Below are positions 15,192 through 24,525 of a stretch of DNA of 64,000 bases, one piece after another. The notes under the pieces are model-generated. The model searched no databases. It had not been told where the DNA came from and saw only the letters and a list, made by a program, of their open reading frames with translations. The stretch's first letter is position 1. Each line of letters starts with the position of its first letter. Source of the stretch: Paenibacillus camelliae (GTDB taxonomy: Bacteria > Bacillota > Bacilli > Paenibacillales > Paenibacillaceae); NCBI RefSeq assembly GCF_023715345.1, contig NZ_JAMBNY010000011.1:1-64000 (forward strand). Reading direction: 5' to 3'. A program made the position numbers and the translations under genes.

Positions 15192-16049
15192 ATGTCTTCA
15201 GTGCAATTTCAATTTAATATTCCGATTGAACAGATGTCCAAGAGCCAGCAAAAAATTGCTGACTTCATCGTTAAGCATGCTGAACGCATTCCGTTTTATA
15301 CCGAGGAAAATATCGCTTTAGGGGCAGGTGTAAGCATCTCAACGGTATCCCGCTTCTGGCAAGCAATCGGCTACGATAACTTAAAGGCCTTCAAGAAGCA
15401 GCTTCAGGATGCACAGCTTTCACTTACACCCCCAGCAGTCAAGATACAGCAAGTGCTTGATCAGGCTGATTCCAATATTACCAATCTCGCCTTTCAAATG
15501 TTTGACGCTGCTGCTGCCCATCTCTCTGAAACGAAGGGAAGGCTGCTTGCCGATCAATATAATCTAGCAGTGAGCACGTTGACCAGTGCACGGCATATCT
15601 ATGTGCATGCTCCAGGATCTGCGGCTTGCCTAGGACAGCTGCTGCAATTCCGTCTTAATCGTATTGGCATATTCGTGCAGCTTTTAGCTGAGAGCGGCCA
15701 TTCCTTGCATGAGAAGCTCGTGCATGCAGGAGGTGAGGATGTCGTGCTCTGCTTTGGCTTTGTCCGCACATCACCAGAGCTTTCCGTCATTCTCGAACAG
15801 TCGCAGCAGGCTGGCTATCGTACCATCCTCATTACCGATCTGCTCGTTGCTGAGATGATCGACCAAAGCGACATTGTGCTTCATGTCGATCGTGGAGAGC
15901 GAGAAGCTTTTCATTCACTCGTTGCACCGATGGTGCTGGTGGATAGTCTCTCAATCTCGATTACAGGAGAGCACGGCGAAGAGGCGATGCATAAGCTGCA
16001 GCAGCTACATCAGCTGCGTAAGCAGTACAGCTCGATACTCCCAAAATAA
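15192..16049 (+). CDS. RpiR/MurR-family transcriptional regulator
   Basis: 285-aa regulator. Residues 1-77 are the RpiR helix-turn-helix domain (SKSQQKIADFIVKHA, then VSISTVSRFWQAIGYDNLKA). Residues 115-275 form a SIS sugar-phosphate-binding domain (HVHAPGSAACLGQLLQFRL, IDQSDIVLHVD). RpiR proteins respond to phosphosugars. The nearest upstream genes are the ECF module and PHP enzymes, which fits a phosphate-ester ligand. AGGAAG lies upstream of ATG 15192. Confidence 0.88.
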   Translation: MSSVQFQFNIPIEQMSKSQQKIADFIVKHAERIPFYTEENIALGAGVSISTVSRFWQAIGYDNLKAFKKQLQDAQLSLTPPAVKIQQVLDQADSNITNLAFQMFDAAAAHLSETKGRLLADQYNLAVSTLTSARHIYVHAPGSAACLGQLLQFRLNRIGIFVQLLAESGHSLHEKLVHAGGEDVVLCFGFVRTSPELSVILEQSQQAGYRTILITDLLVAEMIDQSDIVLHVDRGEREAFHSLVAPMVLVDSLSISITGEHGEEAMHKLQQLHQLRKQYSSILPK

Positions 16050-16050
16050 A

Positions 16051-16556
16051 ATATCCACATTATCCATCGATGCTATGAAGTTCAGCCTAGTACGTTATAT
16101 TGTTACGCCTAGGCTAGACTCTATATCTATTACTATATCTACAACCAATGCTATATCTACATATGTACCTACAAAAGCTCCTATCCAACCACGACAGTGA
16201 ATGATGTGGCTTAGGAGCTTATCTCTCTTAATATTCCCCCCTATATCTCCCTAAGGTTATCACTCAGCACGGCTGAACAATGATAATCAGGTATTTAACC
16301 CCTTTAACTTTTTATCTTTGTGCACACCTATCCACAGAATCGGTATACGTTTTATTACGAAGCAATCATCGCCATCCACAGCTTCCAACAAATATCTCCT
16401 CGATCCGCAATACACTCTAACAATTTTACATATTATTTTTTCAAGATTCGACGAGTTTCCCCATAATTATATGGAGTTATCCACTAGATGTGGATATGTT
16501 GTGCACAAATTAACACAATTTATTGATATTTGTATACATATCTTGTGATATCCACA
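16051..16556. promoter_or_regulatory. DnaA-box-like cluster
   Basis: Within an AT-rich gap, nine-mers one mismatch from TTATCCACA occur at 16051 (ATATCCACA), 16328 (CTATCCACA), 16477 (TTATCCACT), 16489 (reverse strand) and 16548 (ATATCCACA). Weaker copies are at 16060 and 16372. No dnaA or dnaN gene is near, so this is not the usual origin context. No gene is visible between 16050 and 16981; a hairpin and a terminator in the gap are listed separately. Confidence 0.5.
16174..16220. terminator. Hairpin downstream of the RpiR gene
   Basis: AAGCTCCTA/TAGGAGCTT plus inner CCAC/GTGG form a good stem. The T tract after it is weak (ATCTCTCTT), so terminator function is only likely. Confidence 0.45.
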
Positions 16557-16784
16557 TGTGCATAATCAATATGTCACAATGTATCTTTTCTTCGTTCCAG
16601 CTGCCATGCTTCGTCTGCCAACTTGGCGATTTTTAGCTTACCAATTCACTTACTGTCAGTCAAACTAGACTACTCTATTTTTATCTGTGACAACACAATA
16701 TTGTATGATTATTATGATTTTGGCTTCATCTAATCAGAATCGCTGTAACAGCGACAACAATAACACGACGGCTATAACAAGCAA

Positions 16785-16827
16785 CAAAAAAGCACTCCAG
16801 CTGAGACAAGCAACATAGCTGGAGTGC
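16785..16827 (-). terminator. Terminator of the TelA operon
   Basis: Perfect 11-bp stem GCACTCCAGCT/AGCTGGAGTGC, with six T following on the minus strand. It lies about 150 nt after the telA-like stop. Confidence 0.85.
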
Positions 16828-16981
16828 GGTAGATTAATCTATAGAAGTTATAGCAGTAGATCAAGCAATGTGTGACATGAAACGATAAGTGTAAATAATC
16901 CGAATGATTTATTAGCCACGCCATTTAGCTAAGGCTAGCAAAAGTCATCATCATAGCAAGTTCGAACATGTACACCACCTG

Positions 16982-18121
16982 CTACAGTCCGAGCTTCTGT
17001 CCTTTCTCAAGACGAACGATCTGCTTCTCGCCTTCATCAGCCAGTTCACGGAATTGGCTGATCGTATCACGCATTTTTGGCAGCGCATCCTGCTTGTAGG
17101 TGCTAATAGACTCAAGTGCAGACAATACATCCGAGAACGCACTTTTCAGCGTATCCACTGAAATACTCGCCTCTAGCGACTGCTTATGAATCGCTGCTCC
17201 TTGCTCCTTCAGCATTCTCGATGTACCGCTGATCAGATTATTCGTCGTTTCATTGAGCAGCTCAATCTTTTTCAGTACAATCTGCTGATTGTATAGCGCA
17301 CTAGCAACAGTAACCGCGATTTTCAGTGCTGATACGGTAACATTACGTGCACGATCGACACCACGTATAAGCTCCTTATTGTTGCGAATGACGACCTCCA
17401 TCGCCATAATGCCCTGCTGGTTCACGACCAGCATCTGCTGAAGATCCATCACACGCTGGCGCAGTGGAAACAGCACTTCCTCGGTAATAAAGCGAACCTT
17501 ATCCTCCGATTCCCCACGCTCTTTTGCAAGCTCAATTTGACTTTCAATTTCCGTGTCCATCAACACGCCAAGTTGAATTTCCTTTTGCAGCTTTTTCGTT
17601 AGCTCGCGCAAGGTTTGCTGCTCAAGCTCAAGCGTCGTATTGTCATTACGCAGCACAACCTTACCTTTATCTAGCGATCCAATAATATCAGAGATCACAA
17701 CATCGGCCTTTTGATATTTAGCAAAATAGTTGCGCATCGGATTGAATAGCTTTCCAAGAAAGCCGGTTTTAGCGAAATCAACCGCGCTCGGATCGAGATC
17801 CTTGAGCTGCATATGCAGCTCAGTTAACCCCTTCGCAACCTGACCGCCCTCATCCCCTGACTTGGCTAGACGGCCTACCGATACCTGCAGCATATTATTT
17901 TTCTCAGATGACGCACGCATCGTTGATAAACCAAACTTATCGATCGATTGTAGAATCTCGCTTCGCTCATCATACGATTCTACATCAAGTCCGATAATGG
18001 TGCTGACATTATTTTTAGCGAGCTCTTTAAGCTGTGTAACCTCTTCCGGCTCTGGCTTAATTTCCTCTTCAATCACCGCTTTAATTACCTCTGGCTCTGC
18101 AACTTCCATACTGAATGACAT
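16982..18121 (-). CDS. TelA-family toxic anion resistance protein
   Basis: 379-aa protein of the TelA family (Pfam TelA). Residues 40-330 are mostly helical, with the conserved stretch GLTELHMQLKDLDPSAVDF and long coiled-coil-like regions. Family members are linked to tellurite and antimicrobial stress tolerance, often beside VWA or TerD genes; the biochemical activity is not settled. ATG 18121 follows GGAGGAG. It is the last gene of a three-gene leftward operon with a VWA protein and a small membrane protein, closed by the terminator at 16785-16827. Confidence 0.88.
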   Translation of the reverse strand: MSFSMEVAEPEVIKAVIEEEIKPEPEEVTQLKELAKNNVSTIIGLDVESYDERSEILQSIDKFGLSTMRASSEKNNMLQVSVGRLAKSGDEGGQVAKGLTELHMQLKDLDPSAVDFAKTGFLGKLFNPMRNYFAKYQKADVVISDIIGSLDKGKVVLRNDNTTLELEQQTLRELTKKLQKEIQLGVLMDTEIESQIELAKERGESEDKVRFITEEVLFPLRQRVMDLQQMLVVNQQGIMAMEVVIRNNKELIRGVDRARNVTVSALKIAVTVASALYNQQIVLKKIELLNETTNNLISGTSRMLKEQGAAIHKQSLEASISVDTLKSAFSDVLSALESISTYKQDALPKMRDTISQFRELADEGEKQIVRLEKGQKLGL

Positions 18122-18220
18122 GCAATCTCCTCCTTCATTTCAATAGCTATATGATCTGAAACGTCTGCATCGTCATGCTGCACAAGCTTCCATTACTTCT
18201 TTTACAAGCAAGCTAGCAAG

Positions 18221-19900
18221 CTACATTTGTACGTTAAGCAGGTTACTAATTTTGTACACGACATCATCCGTATCTGCATTAATGCTCGCTGCTTCGTTAA
18301 TACTCGATATTTCATGAAGCGCATCAATATTCGCGTTATAGCCTATCGTATAGATCGGTATTTTGTACGCCTCGACTAGCCTCTTAATTTCCTTTAATGA
18401 GTGACCCTCATTCGTCTCGCCATCACTTAATACGAAAATGAGCGGCTTCACATTCGCATCTAGAGCCATTTCATCCTGCAGCATTTTAATCGCAACAGCG
18501 ATGCCGTCAAATGTTGCTGTTCCCCCACCTGCCTGCAGGCTTTCCACCGCACCTACAAACATGGATTGCTGATTCGTATCATATGCAGCTAGCGGAAGAT
18601 TGATCTCCACATTGCTAGAATACGAGACAAGACCAATGCTATTGTCACGTCCGAGATATTTTTGTCCGCTGAGCAGAGACTCCTTCAATCGATGAAGCGG
18701 CTCGCCATCCATGCTTCCCGATACGTCAGCGACAAAGACTGCTGCAACGGGCTTATTCGCATTTTTCTTTTCCTTCCACAGACGCTGAGCTGACGTTAGG
18801 ACTGCGCCGTCTACTGTACCAAGCTCGGCTTGATAGTCATTCAACCCATTAAATCCTTTCTTACTTGCCGCCTCTTGATATTTGTCCTGCACGACAAAGT
18901 CTCCAAATGCCTCAATGATGTCTAGCTTTTCCCGAGACAGATCGCCTAGCGCATATAACGGACTGTCATGTCTCACTCCAAAAGGAGTAAATTCATAGCC
19001 TGCCTTAAAATCTGTTGCATTGACAAAGGTTTGATATTCAAGAACGAAAGCATCCAGCATGCCCGTTTTCGCAGCTTCACGCATTTGAAGCGTCGTTGAA
19101 GCGATGAATGGAACATTCGCCTGGAATCGTTCGAAGCCGCTTACTGCAGCTGAACTTAGCATGTCGCTGGAATCAAAATTTTGTAGAGCCGTAACAAGGA
19201 AATTAAGACCTGTCGAGCTTGCAAATGGGTCGGTATACCCCATCGACAGCACATTATCCGCGATTGCATCCGTAATCGTCTTTACATTGATGTCGCCATA
19301 CTTCTCAACGAGCTCATCATGCTTCGTTTTCGTCGTTACAACACCTGTAACATTACCAACTAGACGATCATTGACCAGCGTCGTCTTCACGCCTGATGCT
19401 TTAACCATCTCACCCCACAGCTCATTAGATGGAGTAAAGGCGTCCGGTACATATTTTCCCGAGCGAATATAGTCGGTGGCAGTACCTGATGCGATATTGC
19501 GAATTTTTACAGAAACCTGCTTGCCGTTTACTTCTATGCCGCTTTTGTTGAACTCCTCCGCTACCTCATTCAGCCAGCCATCGACGCCTGTTCCTGATTT
19601 TTCAGTCGATGAGAAGATCTCAACAAAGGTTGACGTTGAAGGCTCTACGGAGATCGAAAACTTCTCGATATCTGGAAGTGTATCAATTAAGGAAACAGGG
19701 TCTAGGTCGACCTGCCCTTTAATCGGAGCGGCGTTCGTTACGCTGATGTTTTTAATCATTTTCTCCAGGCTTTTATTTGCCTCATCAATGGTTACTTCTT
19801 TTTCCGTCTTCCCCATGTTCGTCGTTAGGCTTACTCCGATATAAACGATAATAAATACCGCGACTACAATACTAATTAACGTAATAAACTTTTTCTTCAC
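18221..19900 (-). CDS. Membrane-anchored VWA protein with solute-binding-like domain
   Basis: 559-aa protein. One N-terminal membrane segment (FITLISIVVAVFIIVYIG) puts the body outside the cell. Residues about 60-370 resemble an ABC-type solute-binding fold (SGTATDYIRSGKYVPDAFTP, then TGLNFLVTALQNF). Residues 380-555 are a von Willebrand A domain with MIDAS DVSGSMDG, GGTATFDG and LSDGETNEG. Start GTG 19900 follows GGGGAGAGATAGG; the frame upstream overlaps the preceding gene. The neighbour order membrane protein - VWA - TelA suggests a shared envelope-stress role. No lipobox is present. Confidence 0.8.
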   Translation of the reverse strand: MKKKFITLISIVVAVFIIVYIGVSLTTNMGKTEKEVTIDEANKSLEKMIKNISVTNAAPIKGQVDLDPVSLIDTLPDIEKFSISVEPSTSTFVEIFSSTEKSGTGVDGWLNEVAEEFNKSGIEVNGKQVSVKIRNIASGTATDYIRSGKYVPDAFTPSNELWGEMVKASGVKTTLVNDRLVGNVTGVVTTKTKHDELVEKYGDINVKTITDAIADNVLSMGYTDPFASSTGLNFLVTALQNFDSSDMLSSAAVSGFERFQANVPFIASTTLQMREAAKTGMLDAFVLEYQTFVNATDFKAGYEFTPFGVRHDSPLYALGDLSREKLDIIEAFGDFVVQDKYQEAASKKGFNGLNDYQAELGTVDGAVLTSAQRLWKEKKNANKPVAAVFVADVSGSMDGEPLHRLKESLLSGQKYLGRDNSIGLVSYSSNVEINLPLAAYDTNQQSMFVGAVESLQAGGGTATFDGIAVAIKMLQDEMALDANVKPLIFVLSDGETNEGHSLKEIKRLVEAYKIPIYTIGYNANIDALHEISSINEAASINADTDDVVYKISNLLNVQM

Positions 19901-19914
19901 CCTATCTCTCCCCT

Positions 19915-20655
19915 TTACTGCTTGTAGTATTTCGTTTGCTTGATGAGCTGGTCGATCTCCTGCATGCACGGCATATCGTCAAGCTCGCGATAATCTGTAG
20001 TACCAAGTCGTGTCGTTTCTAGCATAAGCTGATCTAGCTTAATCAAAATTTCTTCATTCGAGCTAATGTAGCCGAGCACATAATCTGTATATTCCTTGCG
20101 CAGCTGCTGCTTTTGCTGCGTAACGCGCGGAGATAGCATCCGCTGCATACGCTGATCCCCAGCAGACAGACCCGACAGCTCGCTGCCTCTCAGCTTGCTA
20201 ATTAAACCTTTTATATTGTTATTGAACAGCTGCTCTACGGCGGATATGACACCTAAAAATCGACTATAGCTTAGTTCACTAGGCTGAAACCGTTGGCTTA
20301 ATAGATCAAGCAGCGCCAGCTTTTTTTGCTTCATACGGTGAAGCTGATCGAGCGCATGCTGGACCTCCATGCTAAACAGCTTATGCTGTCGATATTGCAC
20401 CAACGCTTGCTGCGCGTCCTGCTCAACAGCCTCTGTCTCCCGCAGCAAAATTTTATTATCTGGCTGCTTGAATACAAATCGATAGCTTGCATAAATAACG
20501 AGGATACCGCTTAAAATAAGCAATGTAAGTGCTGCCGATTTTTCTAATGGCGAATCACTCGTTAGATCGACACCAAGAAAACCTGGCGATAGGACAATGA
20601 TATTCACGACTATAACTGCTATAAGTAAGCCTATTAGCTTAAGCTGCCTCATCAC
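19915..20655 (-). CDS. Membrane protein with long cytoplasmic coiled region
   Basis: 246-aa protein with two N-terminal membrane segments (residues 6-28 and 40-62), then about 170 mostly helical, charged residues. I do not recognise a named family. It starts the operon with the VWA and TelA genes; its stop is 14 nt before the VWA start. Similar small membrane partners accompany TelA genes in other Bacillota, from general knowledge. Confidence 0.65.
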   Translation of the reverse strand: MMRQLKLIGLLIAVIVVNIIVLSPGFLGVDLTSDSPLEKSAALTLLILSGILVIYASYRFVFKQPDNKILLRETEAVEQDAQQALVQYRQHKLFSMEVQHALDQLHRMKQKKLALLDLLSQRFQPSELSYSRFLGVISAVEQLFNNNIKGLISKLRGSELSGLSAGDQRMQRMLSPRVTQQKQQLRKEYTDYVLGYISSNEEILIKLDQLMLETTRLGTTDYRELDDMPCMQEIDQLIKQTKYYKQ

Positions 20656-20936
20656 GCTAACCTCCCCCCGAATTGCTGCAACTCTAAATAGTTTACCATA
20701 TAAATAATGGCAATTTATTATAAATTTGCTATCGTTACTCGTTTATTCATTAGATACGAACTTTTACCAGTCACGTTTCATCATATGAGCAAATTCATGT
20801 TTGTATTATTAAAAGGACAGCAATAATGGACAGCATTTACAGGAGCTCCCTCGTTCGATATGATGAGCCTAGTAGAACATCTAGCAAATTATCCAACCTA
20901 TAGTTCATAGATTATGAATAGAGAAGAGGAAGGCGA

Positions 20937-21731
20937 ATGAGCGTAACCATTAAACAGATCATCGATACCTTACCAAGCTCTCCGGTTGAGCTTGAAAGCA
21001 CTGTAGATCAGCTGCTATATGGGAATGAAAATGACGAGGTAAGCGAAATTGCTGTTACATTTATGGCTAATCAAGAGGTGCTGGAGCAGGCCGTCCAGCT
21101 CGGAATTAGGTTCATTATTTCACATGAGGGGTTATACTACAGTCATCATCAAGCCTACCCGCTGCCGGCGGATAGCGACATTTTGTATGAGCGAGAGCAG
21201 TTTATTAAGAAGCATGGTCTAGCGATCTATCGCTATCACGATCATTGCCATCGCCACCAGCCCGATCTGATTACACGTGGCTTAGTGAATAAGCTGGACT
21301 GGCAGAAGCATATTTCACTGGAGACTGCAGTTGCAACGATCGTTCAGCTGCCCCCTACCCCGCTGCAAGCGATAATTACTGCCGTTAAGGATAAGCTTCA
21401 GCTGCCATACATACGCTTCAGAGGAGAGCAGAGCAAGCCGTGCAGGAACATCGGTGTGCTCGTAGGCTATCGCGGAAACGGAGCATCGCTCATACCATTA
21501 ATTGCGAAGCATCAGCTTGATGCTGTTATTATCGGTGAGGGCATGGAATGGGAGGCGCCGGAATATATTCGAGATGCAGCCGCTCTGGGCAGTCCTTGTG
21601 GGATCATCGTGTTAGGGCATGCAGAAAGCGAGCTGCCTGGGATAGATTTAATTGGAGAAATGCTGCAGCAGGCACTGCCACAGCTACAAGTACACCATCT
21701 GAAGGCGCAGCCAATCTACACCATTGGATAG
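20937..21731 (+). CDS. Nif3-like dinuclear metal centre protein
   Basis: 264-aa protein of the Nif3/YqfO family. The pattern AVQLGIRFIISHEGLYY corresponds to the metal-binding VxxGxxFIIxHHPLxx region, with a glutamate where many members have a second histidine. The later IGVLVGYRGNGASLIPLI and VIIGEGMEWEAPEY contribute the second half. The shorter, single-domain form lacks the YqfO insertion. Function is uncertain (GTP cyclohydrolase I type 2-like). The start at 20937 follows GAGGAAGG. Confidence 0.8.
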   Translation: MSVTIKQIIDTLPSSPVELESTVDQLLYGNENDEVSEIAVTFMANQEVLEQAVQLGIRFIISHEGLYYSHHQAYPLPADSDILYEREQFIKKHGLAIYRYHDHCHRHQPDLITRGLVNKLDWQKHISLETAVATIVQLPPTPLQAIITAVKDKLQLPYIRFRGEQSKPCRNIGVLVGYRGNGASLIPLIAKHQLDAVIIGEGMEWEAPEYIRDAAALGSPCGIIVLGHAESELPGIDLIGEMLQQALPQLQVHHLKAQPIYTIG

Positions 21732-21816
21732 CACGCATAACTACACTGGATGAAGACATAATAAGGACGTACTCCAATTCATCAATCATATTGCTTTATT
21801 AAAGGAGCGTTGTCCC

Positions 21817-22011
21817 ATGCGTAGATCCAATAACAAGTTGCCGTCTAAATCAGTAGATGCAGATTTTCACACATCAAAACTAAACCGCGTCGTTGATACG
21901 GAGAATGAATTTGCAGCAGAGTTTGGAGAAAGTCTATACGGTAGCCAAGCTCGCGAGGCTTTTGAGCAAGAGCAGCTCAGAAAGAAACATGCAAAAAATA
22001 AGCAACAATAA
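21817..22011 (+). CDS. Small hydrophilic protein of unknown function
   Basis: 64-aa charged protein starting MRRSNNKLPSKSVDADFHTS, with a C-terminal Lys/Gln-rich tail. It has features of small spore or coat-associated proteins, but I do not assign a family. AAAGGAG lies upstream of ATG 21817, and a perfect terminator directly follows, so it is very likely a real gene. Confidence 0.65.
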   Translation: MRRSNNKLPSKSVDADFHTSKLNRVVDTENEFAAEFGESLYGSQAREAFEQEQLRKKHAKNKQQ

Positions 22012-22014
22012 CAC

Positions 22015-22052
22015 AAAACATCGCCATGCTTTTGATCGCATGGCGATGTTTT
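22015..22052. terminator. Bidirectional terminator
   Basis: AAAACATCGCCATGC/GCATGGCGATGTTTT, a perfect 15-bp stem ending in T or A runs. It lies between the small gene (plus) and agrA (minus) and can serve both. Confidence 0.9.
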
Positions 22053-22110
22053 GTAATCATATTAGACGAAGATGAGTTCTGCTTACATGACCTACTGGGT
22101 GCATTTATCC

Positions 22111-22845
22111 TTACTTTACCGCTACGCTTTTTAAGCCCTTAAGATAACGATTCGATACAAAGCATTTCTGACCATTAATCATAATAATCTCACGCTTCGC
22201 AATATCCACCTCGGCGATATTGTCCTTATTGACGACAAAGGAGTTGTGGCAGCGGTAAAACCGTGAATCCATGCTTAATACATCCTTTAGCTTATAGTAA
22301 AACTCTACCTGACGATTTACGGTATGCAGAATGAGCTTATGCGGCTGCAGTGCCGTCTCAAAAAACAATATATCATTATAATCAACACTAATCATTTTTT
22401 CGCCAGACTTCACTTGAAACAGCTTGCGGTTTTTGTATGTATTCTTTACATATCGCTGATAAGCGGTATCCACACATTCAATGACACGATTCTGTATATC
22501 CGTATATTGATCCTTCGAGATATAATCCATCGCCTCTACCTTGTAGGTAAACGTCAAATACGTTAGCTCCGAGTGTGTCGTTACAAATACGATAGAGCCT
22601 TGATTATCGTATTCGCGGATCTCTGCTGCGATTAATATCCCGTTCTTATCTTCTTTAAGATCCACATCCAAAAAGTATAAGCCAACCACATTGTTTGCTT
22701 TTACATAGTCTAAAATTTCCTTTGAATGTGCTGTTGAAATCGTAATTTCTGCGTCTAAGTTTTCTATTAGGATGTAATCTGAGATGTACTTTGTTAGCTG
22801 ACGACGCTGTTCATCGTTATCTTCACAAATAAAAATCTCAAGCAT
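22111..22845 (-). CDS. agrA: AgrA-like LytTR response regulator
   Basis: 244-aa regulator. Residues 1-125 are a receiver domain (FICEDNDEQR acidic pocket, phospho-acceptor Asp in FLDVDLKED, switch KVEAMDYISKD). Residues 140-240 are a LytTR DNA-binding domain (YNDILFFETALQPHKLILHT, FYRCHNSFVVN). This is the usual AgrA layout. It ends the agr cluster 14 nt after agrC. LytTR proteins bind pairs of direct repeats, probably upstream of agrB. Confidence 0.92.
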   Translation of the reverse strand: MLEIFICEDNDEQRRQLTKYISDYILIENLDAEITISTAHSKEILDYVKANNVVGLYFLDVDLKEDKNGILIAAEIREYDNQGSIVFVTTHSELTYLTFTYKVEAMDYISKDQYTDIQNRVIECVDTAYQRYVKNTYKNRKLFQVKSGEKMISVDYNDILFFETALQPHKLILHTVNRQVEFYYKLKDVLSMDSRFYRCHNSFVVNKDNIAEVDIAKREIIMINGQKCFVSNRYLKGLKSVAVK

Positions 22846-22859
22846 GTTACTAAATCCTC

Positions 22860-24155
22860 CTAATCCGCTATATCCAAAACCTGAGTAAATTTTCCATGCA
22901 AAATTTGAGTATCCATCGTGACATTGTTGCAGCTTGCAACCATTTCACGCAGGTTGTTAAGTCCTAAGCCGCGATTTTCACCTTTCGTTGAAAAACCCTT
23001 CTCGTAGATTTTATGAAGCTCTGGCGTTGACGGTCGGCTACTGTTCGACACAACGATAATATTGGAGCCCCCACGCTTTATTAGAGCGACATGCACAAAG
23101 GGCTTCTCGCAATGAATAGCCTCTTCAATCGCATTGTCTAATATAATACCGACACAACGGCATAAATTGACAGGGTCCATATTAATCTGTTCTACTGGCT
23201 CAACAACCTCAACGTTCGCATCGATATTTAGCTCCTGAGCTTTTATAATTTTTGAGGAAATAATCCCCTTCAACTCTTGAATCTTCAAATTATGAAGTGA
23301 ACCAAGCTTGTAAGCGTTGGACTTCATATTCATACTGATCGGCATAATGTTGTTATTAAAATACTGCTCCAGCTCTTCAATGTTCTTCGCTCTTATATAT
23401 TCAGACATCGATAGCAGTATATTGATATAGTCATGGCGAAACTTCTGCATATTCGTATACATTTGTTCCAAGTTTTCCGTATACTCGGTCAGCCGTTCAT
23501 ATTGAATTTGCTGATTGCGCATATTCGTTTCCTTCACAATCATTCTTGTGAGCAGGAAGCATACACCGATTAATATGCTAAAGTAAAAAATAAACAGCAC
23601 ACTGTTTGCTCGAATGTTCTCATCTGAAAAACCTGATTGTTTACCTATTAAAATATTAATATAGAAAATAACGAGGGTAACGATACTTAATATAGCAAAC
23701 AGCATACTGTAGCTGCGCATGAAGCTATCCTGCTTTAAGAAGTTTGCCAAAAAGTATGAAACGATGAAGCTTAATAGAAGTGTAACTATACAGATAATGA
23801 TGTTAATCATTGATATATATGAATCGGATTGTAAATAGTCAATGGATGGTTGTTTTATCATCAAAAATACGGCTCTGACAATATAATCACTAATTACTAG
23901 GTTTATTACTGCGACTACGGGAACGACGATACTTGGAAACAATTTCTTTCGAAAGAAGCCAAGCGATACGACCCAGATTAAGAGCATAATAAACACACCA
24001 ATGATGCCCTGCCACAAAAATAATGGATAACCTAAAATGATCGAGCCGATAAGTAATGAAATTAGTAGTTTTTTACTCATTTCATATTGGAACAATATGT
24101 ATATCGATATGATTAGTGTTATGGTTTGCAAACTAATATTAATGAAAACAGACAT
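22860..24155 (-). CDS. agrC: AgrC-like sensor histidine kinase
   Basis: 431-aa kinase with six or seven N-terminal membrane helices (residues 1-205). The phospho-accepting region is KFRHDYINILLSM (His), followed by a GHKL ATPase domain with DNAIEEAIHCEKPF and GENRGLGLNNL. The class HxxxN matches AgrC kinases that sense cyclic peptides. ATG 24155 is chosen because AGAGG lies 7 nt upstream; a TTG frame extends 11 codons further. A separate -10 (TATAAT on minus, 24217-24222) and a hairpin separate it from agrD, so agrCA may have its own promoter. Confidence 0.9.
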   Translation of the reverse strand: MSVFINISLQTITLIISIYILFQYEMSKKLLISLLIGSIILGYPLFLWQGIIGVFIMLLIWVVSLGFFRKKLFPSIVVPVVAVINLVISDYIVRAVFLMIKQPSIDYLQSDSYISMINIIICIVTLLLSFIVSYFLANFLKQDSFMRSYSMLFAILSIVTLVIFYINILIGKQSGFSDENIRANSVLFIFYFSILIGVCFLLTRMIVKETNMRNQQIQYERLTEYTENLEQMYTNMQKFRHDYINILLSMSEYIRAKNIEELEQYFNNNIMPISMNMKSNAYKLGSLHNLKIQELKGIISSKIIKAQELNIDANVEVVEPVEQINMDPVNLCRCVGIILDNAIEEAIHCEKPFVHVALIKRGGSNIIVVSNSSRPSTPELHKIYEKGFSTKGENRGLGLNNLREMVASCNNVTMDTQILHGKFTQVLDIAD

Positions 24156-24275
24156 AAGAGAACCTCTAATCTTTTCTATTATTTGCAATGTTGAGTATAT
24201 TTTCTATCTTTACTATATTATAACACACTCTATAATAAACGTTGATTGTTAATAGAGTATTAATCTTCATAAACA

Positions 24276-24322
24276 AATAGACTTTTCCTCGTCAGATGTG
24301 CTCTAACAAGGAAAAGTCTATT
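24276..24322 (-). terminator. Hairpin between agrBD and agrCA
   Basis: AATAGACTTTTCCT/AGGAAAAGTCTATT, a 14-bp stem with a 19-nt loop. It could end or attenuate the agrBD transcript before agrC. Confidence 0.65.
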
Positions 24323-24354
24323 ATATACATTTGAATAAAACTATTCGAGTAAGA

Positions 24355-24525
24355 TTATTTGGATTGCTTCAGTAGCTCCGTAGGGATTTTTGGCTCGTGG
24401 GACCAGAATAGACAAGCGCTTTCCAATGCTTGCTCGCCGCTTTTCTTAGCGACATCCCCCATGAATTTTGAAGCCATTCCTCTCATACCGTTAAGCAGAC
24501 CTTGATTCTGTTTCATATTGTTCAT
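24355..24525 (-). CDS. agrD: AgrD-like cyclic autoinducer peptide precursor
   Basis: 56-aa precursor. The amphipathic N-terminal leader (LLNGMRGMASKFMGDVAKK) is followed by the signal core around C38 (ESACLFWS) and the acidic or proline tail EPKIPTELLKQ that AgrB recognises. By analogy the mature signal is a thiolactone closed on Cys38, with residues such as CLFW in the ring; the exact cut is not visible. ATG 24525 follows AAAAGGAG. The gene overlaps the 3' end of agrB by 35 nt. Confidence 0.88.
   Translation of the reverse strand: MNNMKQNQGLLNGMRGMASKFMGDVAKKSGEQALESACLFWSHEPKIPTELLKQSK

Noticed and set aside
16051-16556. Chromosomal replication origin
   Set aside because: DnaA-box-like sites are present, but dnaA, dnaN and other origin genes are not.
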